This document shows, in pieces, positions 1 through 11,019 of a stretch of 64,000 nt of DNA (the stretch's first letter is position 1; each line of letters starts with the position of its first letter). The notes under the pieces are model-generated. The model had not been told where the DNA came from, did not search any database, and worked only from the letters and a program-made list of their open reading frames with translations. The DNA lies in contig JAMZAV010003077.1 in assembly GCA_024449915.1 (NCBI GenBank), positions 1 through 64,000 on the forward strand, given 5' to 3'. Made by a program: the position numbers and the translations under genes. The stretch is from Sweltsa coloradensis (taxonomy: Eukaryota > Arthropoda > Insecta > Plecoptera > Chloroperlidae).

Positions 1-364
1 GAAAATGTTGATACACACACTATAGTGACATATTTTTATTATTTTTTCCCCCAAAAAAGTTCAGAACTTTCAAAAAGATCACAAATTTGTATCAAAAGAC
101 TGAGGTTAGTAATATGGATACTCAGGGTTGGTAAGGTAACGCTAAGAAAAGATAATGATATTTACGTTTTCACACTCGAGCGCGACCTGGCACCTCCACC
201 AAAATCATTGAATAATACTAGCACACCCCTAGAGAAAATGAATTATCTTCTTGGAAGTGGAAGAACGATTTCAAATTATTACTGTTGGTATTTATCAGAG
301 GAGAGTATTTTTTCACGTAAAACATTATCCTTCCACATGGTACAATTTGACTGAATACCGGGAC
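1..364. other. Flank left of the copia element, no gene seen
   Basis: I see no exon or repeat that I recognise. An open frame of 109 codons exists on the + strand but resembles nothing known to me. The stretch was continuous with 5122 onward before the copia insertion. Confidence 0.5.
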
Positions 365-369
365 ATTTC

Positions 370-580
370 TGTCAGCGGGATCGGTGTTCTAATTACTTAA
401 AATAACTTAAAAGTATAAAAGAAATACTTTTAATATAACTGCACAAGAAAAACTTTATTGACTCCACCTTGCATGGTTACATCCAACAGAAACAAGTGAT
501 CTTCCTAACAATAAAACAGATGTTTATATTTCACTGCAGCCTTGATATTTTCTTTACAATACTGAACGATATTTCTGACA
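370..580 (-). repeat. Copia 3' LTR
   Basis: 211 bp, TGTCAG to TGACA as read on the + strand. It matches 4906-5116 except at two positions (C/T in GTGTTCTAATT and A/G in GAAATACTTTT). Confidence 0.95.
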
Positions 581-589
581 CCTCCCCTC
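581..589 (-). promoter_or_regulatory. Copia polypurine tract
   Basis: The minus strand reads GAGGGGAGG directly before the 3' LTR, the position and composition expected for the plus-strand primer of reverse transcription. Confidence 0.8.
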
Positions 590-649
590 GGACATTATTA
601 TAAAGAACCTTGTATAACTCATTGACAACTTAGGCTTTGAACCATGTAT

Positions 650-967
650 CTACTTTACTCCAATCATATCTGAGAATTTTCTCGTCTTTGGTCCTGGTAA
701 AGGTTTGGTTAACAAGTCTGCCAAGTTCTCATTTGAGCTCACATATTTGAAAACAATATCACCTGACTTAATCATTTCTCTTATGTAGTGATATTTTACA
801 TTTATATGTTTACTCCTATCTGATACAGAATTATTTTGTGCTACACTCATAGCTCCTGTGTTATCTGCATTGATTACACATGGGATTTGAACAAATTTAT
901 CCTGACCCAATTCCTTCAACAATGATTTTATCCATACTACCTCAGTCACTGCTTCATACATTGACAT
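650..967 (-). CDS. Copia pol, C-terminal RNase H part (shifted frame)
   Basis: This 105-residue frame carries the end of the copia RNase H domain, including the ADNTGA and KHINVKYHYIRE motifs and the usual ADLLTKPLP tail of copia polyproteins. It continues the long frame 954-4766 in another reading frame. The break lies at the run of six C at 997-1002; one base fewer would keep the frame open. Since the LTRs are almost identical, the shift is either a very recent mutation or a homopolymer read error. The apparent ATG start is internal to pol and is not a real start. Confidence 0.9.
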   Translation of the reverse strand: MSMYEAVTEVVWIKSLLKELGQDKFVQIPCVINADNTGAMSVAQNNSVSDRSKHINVKYHYIREMIKSGDIVFKYVSSNENLADLLTKPLPGPKTRKFSDMIGVK

Positions 968-3900
968 GTATTCGGCATGAGTGGTCGATGTGGCTACCCC
1001 CCGACTGTTTTCTGCTCCTCCAACTTATGGCACCTCCTGCCAAGGTCACCACATACCCACTGATGGATCTTGCATCGGACTTGTCGTTTGCCCAATCTGC
1101 GTCTGCATACACCTGGATGGGCTGTCCACTCTTGACATAATTCAGTCCGATATCTTTTGTATGCTGCAAGTAACGCAGCACATGCTTGACATTTGCCCAG
1201 TCTTCTGTTGTCGGTTCTTCACAGTACTGGCTCAACCGGCATACAGCGTTTGATATATCTGGTCTGGTACCACCGGCAATGTACAGCATACATCCAATTG
1301 CCTTTCGGTAAAGTGAGCTTTCAAAACTGTTCTCCTCTGAAGGTTCTGCCCTAACTACGTTTTTAGCTTCGAGTGGGCTTGTAACTCCCCTGCATTCCGA
1401 CATATTAAACTCACTTAATACACTTTCTATGTAATTTTTCTGATTGATTAAAAGTCTATTTTTGATTGGTCTAGTAATTGTTAATGATAACAATAATGAT
1501 ACAGCACCCAGATCTTTCATTTTCATGCACTTAAACAACTCATTTTTCAGTTGTATGATCTGCGCTTTTTCCCCAATTATTATCATATCATCAACGTACA
1601 CACCTATTATTGTATCTCTCCTCTTGTACACACAAGGATCAGCTACACATTGTTTACAACCCATTGTTGTTAAACAGTCATTTAGGTGGTTATTCCAGTT
1701 TCGACCAGATTGTTTGAGACCATAGAGGCTTTTGTTTAGTTTGCAAACAAAATGTTGGGCACTCTTTACCCTTTCTTCAAAGCAAGGCGGCTGATCCATG
1801 TAAACAGGAACTTCCAAAGTACTGTTGAGGTAAGCAGCTATAACATCAACTTGCTCCATTTCCCACTCATTTTCAATAGCTAATGCCATTAGAATACGAA
1901 GACTTGTTCTCTTTATTACCGGACTGAAGGTTTCTCCGTAATCTACACCTGCTATCTGTTTAAAGCCTTGTGCGACCAGTCTTGCTTTGAATTTCACGAT
2001 CTGTCTATTTTGATTCTTCTTGACAGCAAATACCCATCTACAGCCTACAATATTTGCTTCCTTGGGTCTCTTCACTACTTCCCAAGTCTGTTTCTCGTAC
2101 ATGTTTTGGATTTCTTCATCCATGGCGGTCTGCCATTCCTGAGCATGCTTGCCATTACGAGCTTCGACTGCGTTTCTTGGAATTTTGACTTCTTCTTCCT
2201 GCATTTGAGCTACTTTGCAGAAGGATAATTTCTTATTTCCCTTGATTCTTGCTGAACGGTGTGGCTCTGTTTGTTGTAGCTCCTCTTCTAGTAATAGTCG
2301 GAATTCGTCTTGAGGATATTCAATTTTGTCTTCTTCTTCAAGAAATCGCTCTTTCTCTCCTGGCTCTTCTGTCTCCGCTTCCTGTCGTATCTCCTCCCCT
2401 AGCTCCACTATCTCCTCTTCCTGTCGTATCTCCTCCCCTGGCTCCTCTATCTCCTCCACTTGTATGATTTCTTCCTCCTCATCAAAAATCAAACTTTTTA
2501 CTTGGATTGGAGCTTCACTACTTGGGTCAACAGTTGACTCTAGTTTACCCCTGGTAGTCTTGTATGGAAAGATAGTCTCCCTGAAGCTAACATCACGACT
2601 AACAATCACCTTTCTATCTTTTAGGCTCCACAAACGATAGCCATGCACTCCAACAGGATATCCCAGTAGGATGCATTCCTCAGCTCTGGATCCAAGTTTT
2701 CCTCCATCCCTTGTTGCTACCCATGATTGGCACCCGAAAACTCGCAAGTATTGCAAATCTTTCTTCTCTAGATTCCTGCCATTCCAAAGTTCGAGCGGAG
2801 TTCGATTCTTTACTGCTGCTGATGGACAGAGATTTCTTATGATGGTTGCAGTAGTCAAGGCCTCTGCCCAAAACTTCTTAGGTAGCCCTGATTGAATTAG
2901 CATACACCTAATCACGTTCATGAGAGTCTGGTTCTGTCTTTCAGCAATTCCATTTTGCTCTGGTGTTCTCGGTACTGAAAATCTATGTAGGATGCCACAT
3001 TTCTCCAAATGTACCTTTAATTCTTTCGATGTATACTCTCCTCCGTTGTCTGACTGAAATTCTTTGATTTTTCTTCCATGTATGAGCTCAACTCGTCCTT
3101 GGTATTTCATAAATTCACCCAGCACGTCACTTTTCTTTGCTATTGGCACAGCTGTCACATAATTTGAGAAGTTGTCAATGAAGGTCACAAAATACTTTTT
3201 GCCTCCTATTGATTCCGGTAAGATGGGCCCCACTACATCAGAGTGTATTCTGTCTAAAGGTGCTTCAGTGTTCCTCCCTTCTCCATCTGGGAACTTGCGG
3301 CGCCTCATCTTTCCCTGAATACAAACTTCACAATCGATTGGCTTCTCTTCTTGCCCGAGAGCTTCGCCTTTTGTTCGGGCTTCGCCGTGTAGATGGCCCA
3401 ATCTGTCATGCCAGATACCTACGGTTACTCTTGACGCCTTTCTCAGTTCCTTGTTATAAACTGACTTTAGTGATGCGGTACATTCTCCTCCTTCAGTGGT
3501 TACATAATACAGTTTGCCGATTCTCAAAGCTCGAAGTATCTCTTTCTCTCCCTGTAACACACTTGACACTCCATTGTAGGCAGTTATTCTGAATCCTTTC
3601 TCTTCTAAAGTTCCTTGGGAAATCTGGTTGTCATGTAACTCTGGTACATATAGAACATTTTTAAATTCGAGATCCCAACCTCCACATTCACCTGAAATGT
3701 GCAACAGTACTGATCCCTTACCTTCAATTTTCAAGGGTGTACCATTACCTATCGCTACTTCTCCAGACATGGGAACGATATTCCTAATCAAATCTCTGCG
3801 TGGGGTCATATTTTCAGAGGCTCCGGAATCAAACAACCACACTCCTTCACTTTGGTTTGTTCTACTGCTCTGGGCTGTCAGTGCCATGTACTCCCTTGTA

Positions 3901-4766
3901 GCAACTGAATCCGATGCCTTCTTTGAGGTTCCTGCCTCTCCTTTCTCCAATTCACTTAAAACCTTAGGGCAATTTTTAGCAATATGACCTTTGCCTCCAC
4001 ATGCATAACACCAAAAACTTCGATAGTTTCCTTTATTAGGCCTACTGCCACTGGTGTTGTTCTGGTACGAATCCTCTGAATTTTCTCTCTTAGGGTACTT
4101 CTTCTTGGTGAAATCTCTTGCAGTTCTCTCTTTAGTTACTCGAAGGGCTTTGTGTTCTTCTTCGTGATCTACATTATCTCTCTTCATTCTTTTCTCTTCC
4201 AAGAGCAATTTGGCCTTGACATATTTCGTAGTTAAAACACTCTCTTCGTGCTCCAGGCTTCTAATAAGACCTCCGTATCTATCACGTGGCAAACCCAGCA
4301 AGTAAAAAGATGACAATTGCCTGTCTGTGAAGGTTAGACCAGACTTCTTGATTTTTCTGTTTAAATCATTTATTCTACCTATGTAATCATGCATGCTAAC
4401 TGTGTCTGTTTTCTTTGCAAGGACTAATTCCTCTAGAAACATTGTTTGATGCAGTAGCCCATAGCTTGTACATACCTCTTCTAATGTATCCCAGGCTTCC
4501 TTGGCTGTTTCACACTCTGCGATGTCGTCGAGATGTGCATCATTAACAGTAGTTAACATGATAGCCAACGCTGCATGGTCTAGTTTCGTCCTTCTTCGCG
4601 TCTCAATCGCTGTTTCATTTCCACCAACTTCTTCAGATTCAAACCCTGTTATTGCCTCCCAGCAACCTCCCTTCATGCATAGTCCTTTCACCCTAATTGC
4701 CCACGAGTGGTAATTATCTCCATCAAGCTTAGTACAACGGGTCTCCTCACTGCCTGTTGTCGTCAT
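954..4766 (-). CDS. Copia gag-pol polyprotein
   Basis: 1270 codons. Visible from the N-terminus: a gag region; a CCHC zinc knuckle (CYACGGKGHIAKNC, about residue 255-268); an aspartic protease motif FDSGAS (about 315); a GAG-pre-integrase H-C zinc region (about 450-480); an integrase core with the acidic residues in HSDVVGP, QSDNGGEY and AERQ (about 510, 572, 610); a Glu-rich linker with an imperfect repeat around EEIRQE (about 770-830); a reverse transcriptase with KARLVAQGF, LYGLKQSGRNW and the catalytic YVDD (about 1058); and the start of RNase H (YADADWA). This is the normal copia domain order and length. The last residues after KQSG are out of frame; the true C-terminus lies in 650-967. 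It is a mobile-element gene inserted antisense to the syntaxin gene. Confidence 0.95.
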   Translation of the reverse strand: MTTTGSEETRCTKLDGDNYHSWAIRVKGLCMKGGCWEAITGFESEEVGGNETAIETRRRTKLDHAALAIMLTTVNDAHLDDIAECETAKEAWDTLEEVCTSYGLLHQTMFLEELVLAKKTDTVSMHDYIGRINDLNRKIKKSGLTFTDRQLSSFYLLGLPRDRYGGLIRSLEHEESVLTTKYVKAKLLLEEKRMKRDNVDHEEEHKALRVTKERTARDFTKKKYPKRENSEDSYQNNTSGSRPNKGNYRSFWCYACGGKGHIAKNCPKVLSELEKGEAGTSKKASDSVATREYMALTAQSSRTNQSEGVWLFDSGASENMTPRRDLIRNIVPMSGEVAIGNGTPLKIEGKGSVLLHISGECGGWDLEFKNVLYVPELHDNQISQGTLEEKGFRITAYNGVSSVLQGEKEILRALRIGKLYYVTTEGGECTASLKSVYNKELRKASRVTVGIWHDRLGHLHGEARTKGEALGQEEKPIDCEVCIQGKMRRRKFPDGEGRNTEAPLDRIHSDVVGPILPESIGGKKYFVTFIDNFSNYVTAVPIAKKSDVLGEFMKYQGRVELIHGRKIKEFQSDNGGEYTSKELKVHLEKCGILHRFSVPRTPEQNGIAERQNQTLMNVIRCMLIQSGLPKKFWAEALTTATIIRNLCPSAAVKNRTPLELWNGRNLEKKDLQYLRVFGCQSWVATRDGGKLGSRAEECILLGYPVGVHGYRLWSLKDRKVIVSRDVSFRETIFPYKTTRGKLESTVDPSSEAPIQVKSLIFDEEEEIIQVEEIEEPGEEIRQEEEIVELGEEIRQEAETEEPGEKERFLEEEDKIEYPQDEFRLLLEEELQQTEPHRSARIKGNKKLSFCKVAQMQEEEVKIPRNAVEARNGKHAQEWQTAMDEEIQNMYEKQTWEVVKRPKEANIVGCRWVFAVKKNQNRQIVKFKARLVAQGFKQIAGVDYGETFSPVIKRTSLRILMALAIENEWEMEQVDVIAAYLNSTLEVPVYMDQPPCFEERVKSAQHFVCKLNKSLYGLKQSGRNWNNHLNDCLTTMGCKQCVADPCVYKRRDTIIGVYVDDMIIIGEKAQIIQLKNELFKCMKMKDLGAVSLLLSLTITRPIKNRLLINQKNYIESVLSEFNMSECRGVTSPLEAKNVVRAEPSEENSFESSLYRKAIGCMLYIAGGTRPDISNAVCRLSQYCEEPTTEDWANVKHVLRYLQHTKDIGLNYVKSGQPIQVYADADWANDKSDARSISGYVVTLAGGAISWRSRKQSGGSHIDHSCRIHVNV

Positions 4767-4889
4767 CTTGATTAGGTCCTAGTATAGCCTACACACTAGA
4801 ATTACCAGCTCAGAACAAAAGGAACTTTGTTTGTCTCCACACACAGTTATCACCTCCTGGTTATTATAATTAATAAACACAACTCACGT

Positions 4890-4905
4890 TCTGGGCCCCA
4901 TAACC
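4890..4905 (-). promoter_or_regulatory. Copia primer-binding site, initiator-tRNA half type
   Basis: Directly inside the 5' LTR the minus strand reads GGTTATGGGGCCCAGA. From memory this is complementary, with one extra G, to the anticodon-arm sequence of animal initiator tRNA-Met (TGGGCCCATAACC). Drosophila copia is known to prime from such an internal half-tRNA rather than from a CCA end. Confidence 0.75.
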
Positions 4906-5116
4906 TGTCAGCGGGATCGGTGTTTTAATTACTTAAAATAACTTAAAAGTATAAAAGAAATGCTTTTAATATAACTGCACAAGAAAAACTTTATTGACTC
5001 CACCTTGCATGGTTACATCCAACAGAAACAAGTGATCTTCCTAACAATAAAACAGATGTTTATATTTCACTGCAGCCTTGATATTTTCTTTACAATACTG
5101 AACGATATTTCTGACA
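4906..5116 (-). repeat. Copia 5' LTR
   Basis: 211-bp partner of 370-580, with the ATTTC duplication directly to its right. In the minus orientation this is the promoter LTR. Confidence 0.95.
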
Positions 5117-5121
5117 ATTTC

Positions 5122-5490
5122 CCCTCCAAAATTGCAAACCGGTACAAATTCAACATTTTAAAGAGTCTCTCGGGACACCGGTACAAGTGTTCTGAAAACG
5201 GTACTGTACCGGTCAAACCGGTACGTCTGGTCACCTTACTTTTAGTGCTCCAAACTCAGGCGGCCATTGCATGATAGCATTTTTAGGTTTTCTGCATTGG
5301 TTGTGCTGAGTTAATCACGTGACTATTTTGGAGGTCGTTCAAACCTGGCTGACTTTGAGTCTACTATTGTGTAGGCCTATATCATTTTAAGTGTAATACA
5401 TATGCACGTATTCTATTTTACTCTTAAGTAATACTATTTTATTTCATTAGTATATTACTTTGTATTATTATTGTAACTCAATCCTTAAAA
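5122..5490. other. Spacer with GGTAC repeats, no gene
   Basis: Contains several ACCGGTAC/GTACCGGT palindromes around 5150-5225 (for example ACCGGTACAAGTG, GTACTGTACCGGTC). No coding signal was recognised. Confidence 0.4.
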
Positions 5491-5566
5491 TGATTGGATG
5501 GAAGATAAGGCCTCACAGGCCTTAATTCTGCCAAATAAAGACGATAAGTAACCAATCAATCAATCT
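5491..5566 (+). repeat. LINE-type 3' tail with (ATCA)n
   Basis: A hairpin AAGGCCTCACAGGCCTT is followed by AATTCTGCC, AATAAA and a short (ATCA)n run. This arrangement (hairpin, TTAA-TTCTGCC, AATAAA, microsatellite) is common at 3' ends of CR1/L2-group LINEs. A relative is at 52765-52815. Only the end is left. Confidence 0.5.
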
Positions 5567-5678
5567 CTCTCCCTCTCTGACTCTGTCTCGACCTTTGTCT
5601 CGGCATTGTAGTGCAACTCGAGCCTCCGGCTGCTTTGCTGATATAATGAATAAGATTGCACTTGTGGTTTCGTTATAT

Positions 5679-6458
5679 TGTAAGCCAGCCATGGTCCTGT
5701 GATCTACAATTTACATGAAACTTGGATATGCGGACTCAATGTTGATAATACCGATTGGGACATTCTGTAAGCATGTGTATTATAGTAACATGAGTGGAAT
5801 TTGCTGTATTGGCAATGACAATGATAATGATAAACAAATCAGTTAATGTTTTATTATTGCTATAAAGCTGACGTTTCAATAACACGAGGGGTACGGTGAG
5901 TACTCAGGTTTCAAGAAGAGGGGGACGTGAGTTGGACTTAGGCCCTTTAGACGTACAGACTGGAGCCCTGGAGGGGGAAAGTCAAGAAGGGTCAAGGGGA
6001 AGCCTATTTATGTCCAAGTAACTTTGTAGACGGGGTGTTGGATGGAAGACGAGCAAGAGTGAAGACCTGAAGAAGGGAAGAAACCAGACGAGGCAAATCT
6101 GAGAGCTACCAGTAGTACCAATACCAGAGAGAGGTTATTCGGTAAGTCATGTGTGGACATTATTAATCGGTAGATAGGAGAGTGTTAAGTTCTAGAAATC
6201 ACCTGGATTCGAACCCACGTACTTACACACGCAATGCACAGGTTATCAGAAGACTAGTGTAGGAGTAATCAGGTTTAAATACAGCAATCTCTTATTTTGA
6301 ATTGTTCTGTTCTTGTGTAAACCATGAGTGAATCCATTCCTAAATTGTCCCAGAACACAGTACGGTCTTGGTCGCTATCTCTGAGTCAGGGGTAACGGTA
6401 ATTGTAATGGCTAGTAGTTATTTTTGTTGTTGAGGCCCTGACTCAGCAGATTGTCTAC
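5679..6458 (+). repeat. Left LTR of the LARD-like element
   Basis: Begins TGTAAGCCAGCC and ends GATTGTCTAC; the A at 6459 may belong to the LTR or to the spacer. It contains a long purine-rich stretch around 5930-6120. Confidence 0.9.
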
Positions 6459-6459
6459 A

Positions 6460-6472
6460 TGGTGGAGGCGCC
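6460..6472 (+). promoter_or_regulatory. Primer-binding site of the LARD-like element
   Basis: TGGTGGAGGCGCC is the complement of a tRNA 3' end finishing in CCA. I could not assign the tRNA. A diverged second copy of the LTR end plus primer site (TTGTCTACATGGCGGAGGCGC) lies at 6598-6618, apparently from a tandem duplication of about 146 bp. Confidence 0.75.
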
Positions 6473-9400
6473 TTGTTGGTATTCTTCCTATGCCAAAACT
6501 GTGTTTTGGGTGATTTTTGAAATTTTGGATTTTGTTTTTGAGAAATGTTTATGCTGTGATTTATGATGATTTTGAACGAATTACGTAGATAATCGGTTGT
6601 CTACATGGCGGAGGCGCTTGGTTTGTTCTTTAATTTTTAATGGACAAAACTGTGTTTTTGGAAATTTTGGGAAATTTGAATTTCAAAATTTTTGTGTGGA
6701 AATTATGTAATTCATAATTTTGAATTAACACGTGAATGGTTAGACGTTAGTTGGCATGGTTTGCATAGTAAAAGTGTGTTGAAATTTTTTTAGTGTGCAG
6801 CTAAAATTTTTGAAATTTTTGAGTTTTTGTAAATTTGCTTTTTTTTTGTTTTATAACATACAAGAACGGTATGTTGTTAGCATATTTATGTTCGTTTCGT
6901 GTAAGTACGAGTGGTCAGAAATGTTTTGTTATATTTTATGTTTTGTTCACAACTATATTGTAGTGTGTGTGTGCGTCTATTGTTGATGGATGAAAAATTA
7001 TGTTTAAAATATTATTTATTCAGACTACGTGTTGCAAAGAGTGTTTTGGTTATGTCTCTTTGGTTCGACTCTCGCCTTGTGTGATTGGTGACGGAGTTGT
7101 CCGAGCTATTGTAATAACGGAATGCAGTAGCTAGGTTCGACTCTAGGCAGTGGCACTTCTGGTTGTTCGCTCGGTGGTCGGGAAATTTGGCTGTTGTCGG
7201 AGGTATTCGGATAACTGTCTGTGACAGTCGTTTTTTTTATTACTTAGTGTAATCGCTGGAATTGTGGAGCTGTGGTTGTTGCCTACAGGGGGAGTGTACA
7301 CAATTTGAATTTTGTTTTATGTTTTGCAGTTACTTGAATGTTACAAGTTGTTTTTGTTTTCTAAAGGATATGTGCGTTGTGATTTTGTGGGCAGTGTTTT
7401 TTTTTTTAGAAAGATGGAATAAATATATAAAAATAGATCAATAAAAATATATAAATTAAAATTAAATATGTCTTATTTGTATTATATTTAGTACGTATTT
7501 TTGGTATTGTTATGTTTTGATCTCTTGTGCATTGTATATTTTTGTATATAGTTTACTGCTAGGTTGACAATTATGTATATTTTGAGTATATATGCATAGT
7601 GAGCATATTTAAGAATTAAGCTTTAGATTAAGGGATAGGCAATCGATGTTTGTGATGTTGGATGTTTAGTTCAGAGCATTAATAAGATATGTAGTTAAGA
7701 GATAGTTTGGTTGCGTGAAGATTTTATACAGTAGTTATAGACTAGGAAAACGCTTAAGTCCCGCCGCGTTGTTGGATGAGCGTAATTGGTGCATTGAGCT
7801 GCCATGTGTTATGCGGATTTTCTGTTGTTCTGTGAAAAAATCATTACTAAGTTGAAGATTTTTTAAAAAATAATTTGTATTAAATAAAAAATAAACTTGA
7901 ATTTTTAATTTTTTTGATTAATCGTAATTTTAAAAAAGAAAAATCGTAAAATTGCGATTTTCATAAGAAATAATTATTCGATTGCGCTCAAATTTCACAT
8001 GAATATATTAATTCGTAAAATTAAGGTTCTGTGAAAAAAAATTTACAATCGGTTAAAGCATGTAAGTGTTATAGGGCTAAGTCAAAGAATTGTTAAAAAA
8101 AAAAAAAACGTAAAATTTTGATTTTCATGAGAAATAATTTTTCGATTGCGCTCAAATTTCACACGAATATCTTAATTCATAAAATTATGGTTCTGTGAAA
8201 AACTCATTAAAATCGGATAAAGCATGTAGGTGTTATAAGTTGAAGAAATTTAAAAAAATCGTAAAATTGCGATTTTCATGAGAAATAATTTTTTGGTTGC
8301 GCTAAAAAACGTGGCAGTTCTAAGTTCAGAGATTTCGAAGGTCTCCAGAAAATTTCATTGCAATTGGAGTATCGGTTTAGCCGGAATCGTGCTGACAAAC
8401 ACACAATAATACAGAAAAAAAAGAAAAAAAAAAAACATTCCGGATTTTATTCTCCAGTGTAGTGAAATGGAATCTTCGCTACGCTCATCCAATTATACGT
8501 TTCGTAGTTGAAACTTGTGTTGTACATAACATTTAATAATGTAGATTCATTTTTGTGTACATTTTGAGCTGCTATTTGTATAAGAGAAGTTTACTTTAGC
8601 ATTAATGGGGTTGATTGTCTAATGTTGTTGAGTGCACTCAGTACGTGATTAGGACGTACGATTGAGATTGGGATGCTGAAGATTCGTGTGCGCCGTGTGG
8701 GCGATGATAGTCGTGTCCGGGTCAGTTGCACGTTCTTTTTGGACGTTTGATGGTTTTATCGGTTGGATAACCTCATATGGGAGGGGGTGCCGATTGTATA
8801 GTAAAACAGGGGTCATTGCGAGGTTGTGTTTCGGGATCCAGTGTAAGGAGGTCGGGGGTTTGAGACCCGTGGCTTATTTAATTCATTGTTTGTTTCATTC
8901 CCTGCAATTTAGAAGGCGCCTATGTGGATAGCAGCAGCCTGGGGCAGGATGACAGTTTGATTATGGACTCAGATGTTGTTTAAGAATGTTTCTTGTATGC
9001 TGGGGCGTATTGTTGATGTATTCACATGTAGAGGGACTTGTATAATGTTGGACAAGTGTTCCCGGGGTGAAGTACAATAATGATGGCAGGGGTTCATTTC
9101 ATTTCATTTTTCATTGTTTGAAAAATATGTTTTTGGTAATGAGATTAGAGATTGTGGACTCATTTTTTACAAGTGAGTTGCAGGAATGTTGCAATATTTT
9201 GATTTGTCCGATATTGAGCAGGCGGGAAGGAAAGTTTTTTTGAACTGTGTTGCCTGTTATAAGGGTTCTTTGAAATGATCCCTTTCTTCTAGGATATATT
9301 AGTTTGCGATGTGTGTTGGAGGATTGACGACTAAGGGAAGTACTACCTTGGTCGTGTCAGAAGGGCGGAGAAATGTGGGTTTTGAATTCTTGTAGGGTCT

Positions 9401-11002
9401 CCAGGTTGGTAGGTTATAATAGGATTAAGTTAGGTTTATTTTATTTTTGGCCATCAGCCTCTGAGTGCGCTTAATTTTTTTTATTAGGTTTATTATTGTG
9501 CTTATTATGGCACCTTAGTTATAATGTGTTATGATTAAGGGCGGATGGGACACCCTGCTTGTGGCTGTGTTGATTTCTTGTTGGCTAGTGAGGGTGGAGT
9601 ATTGCTGGCGAAGGCATAGTAAAGTGAGGAGGATTCTGTGAGGAAGTTTGGGACGGGGGGATCACGTGAATAAACTCTGCGATGTGAGTTCGCTTTATCC
9701 TCGGGATGGATTGCGATTGTTTTGATTAAGTAGTTTTTAGAGGAAAGTTTGTGAAATAGTATTTTCAAAATTTTAGAAGATGGCATGATTGGCCGGATAA
9801 TTGAGCTGTTTTCCCTATGAACACAGTGGTTAGATGCAAGGTGTCGTGGAAATGGAATGGGGGTTTCCACGTGTTTGGTTTTGTACCCTCTGAATGACCA
9901 ACAAAGCTCATGTTTTTTTTAAAAATTATTTATTTATTAGTTTAAATTTATTTTATATTTTGTGTTCTAGAAATTGAATTTTAATTTTAAAATTTGATCT
10001 TAATGTTACATTATTGTGGTAGGTTTTGTTAAAATTGTGAGATGATATTTTCATTTGCGTTTAAAAAGGTAGTATTGGTATTGTTTACGATGTCAAGTGT
10101 GTGCTTTTGCTAGCAGGTGCTGTGTGGAGTCATTGACATTAGTTTAGTATAGCATCAGCAGTCTGTCTGGTCTTGAAACCAGTACCTATGAAGTTTGCTG
10201 TCCGGTGTTTGTTTTCTGTTCTAGTCACTGCTATGTCACACCTCACGTTGGTGACTCATCAGCTGTGGAGAATTGTCCAAACGGCAGCTGGACCTTCGCA
10301 GAGATTATGGATCTTTGATAACGAATGGTCACACTGTTGGGATTGCTATATCAAGATTTTATTTAAATTAGTAGAAATCTGACAGAAAATTTCGAATGAC
10401 ATCTAGAAATTTTTCGAAGTTGGCAGTAATTCTTAAATAATGTAATTTTGTTGTTTTCTTGAATTTTGGCACGAACATAGCATTCATGTGATGTTTGTAT
10501 TTCTTGATTTCTGTAAATGTGTTTCTTTGATTTTGAACCTGTTCGTGTTAGTAGGGATTTCAGAGCCCTGTTGCAGGGTAATGCTCTGACTCTTCAAGTT
10601 GGGGTTAAATAGGATGAGTTACTGTCAAAATTGAATATAGGGTTTCTTAGGTCCTGTTGTATGTTTTGTCTGACGTAAGTTGTGCATTGGGTTTTGATTG
10701 CGTGGAGTTATTAAATTATTAGAGTAGATTGGTATTGGTACTGGTATTGGCAAGCTGCGAGAGGGACGGGGAGATTCTTCTATCAGCCAGAAGCGGGAAG
10801 TAACCAGCGTACAAGTATAGTTACGATAGAGAAGATTTGGATATGTGATGTCAAGAAGAAATGCAAGAGTTACTGATTGTGAATCATCTTCAATCAAATA
10901 ACTGAATTATATACTACTTACTACTTACCTACTACTTTATATACTGAAAATTATACTGATGTTGCTGGGTACGTCAAGGATAGCACAATCGAGGGCGATT
11001 GT
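6473..11002 (+). other. Non-coding interior of the LARD-like element
   Basis: AT-rich and T-rich on the + strand. The open frames are all under about 115 codons and show no recognisable domain. A tRNA-like B box (GGTTTGAGACCC) sits near 8853 and low-complexity T/G tracts are frequent. The nested Helitron-like copy takes up 7742-8492. Confidence 0.6.
7742..8492 (-). mobile_element. Helitron-like non-autonomous element, copy a
   Basis: On the minus strand it runs from TGGATGAGCGTAGCGAAG to a hairpin arm pair AACGC/GCGTT followed by TTCCTAG and a host T. The interior holds three diverged tandem units of about 150-165 bp, each with GATTTTCAT-A/G-AGAAATAATT and a CGATTGCGCTCAAATTT-like segment, then an A-rich tract. 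No coding capacity. It is one of the most complete copies of a family present at least eight times in this window. Confidence 0.75.
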
Positions 11003-11019
11003 AATGGGACGTGGGGGAA
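11003..11019 (+). promoter_or_regulatory. Polypurine tract of the LARD-like element
   Basis: AATGGGACGTGGGGGAA directly precedes the right LTR. Confidence 0.7.

Larger units (their letters stand above)
370..5116 (-). mobile_element. Copia-type LTR retrotransposon, nearly intact
   Basis: The element has two 211-bp LTRs (370-580 and 4906-5116), each starting TG and ending CA, which differ at only two positions. It is flanked by a perfect 5-bp duplication ATTTC (365-369 and 5117-5121). On the minus strand the order is 5' LTR, primer site, one long gag-pol frame, polypurine tract, 3' LTR. The domain order protease, integrase, reverse transcriptase, RNase H is that of Ty1/copia. The low LTR divergence implies a recent insertion. 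The only coding defect I see is one frameshift near the 3' end of pol. Confidence 0.95.

Noticed and set aside
9535..9870. 111-codon minus-strand frame in the LARD interior
   Set aside because: No recognisable motif; the interior is otherwise non-coding.
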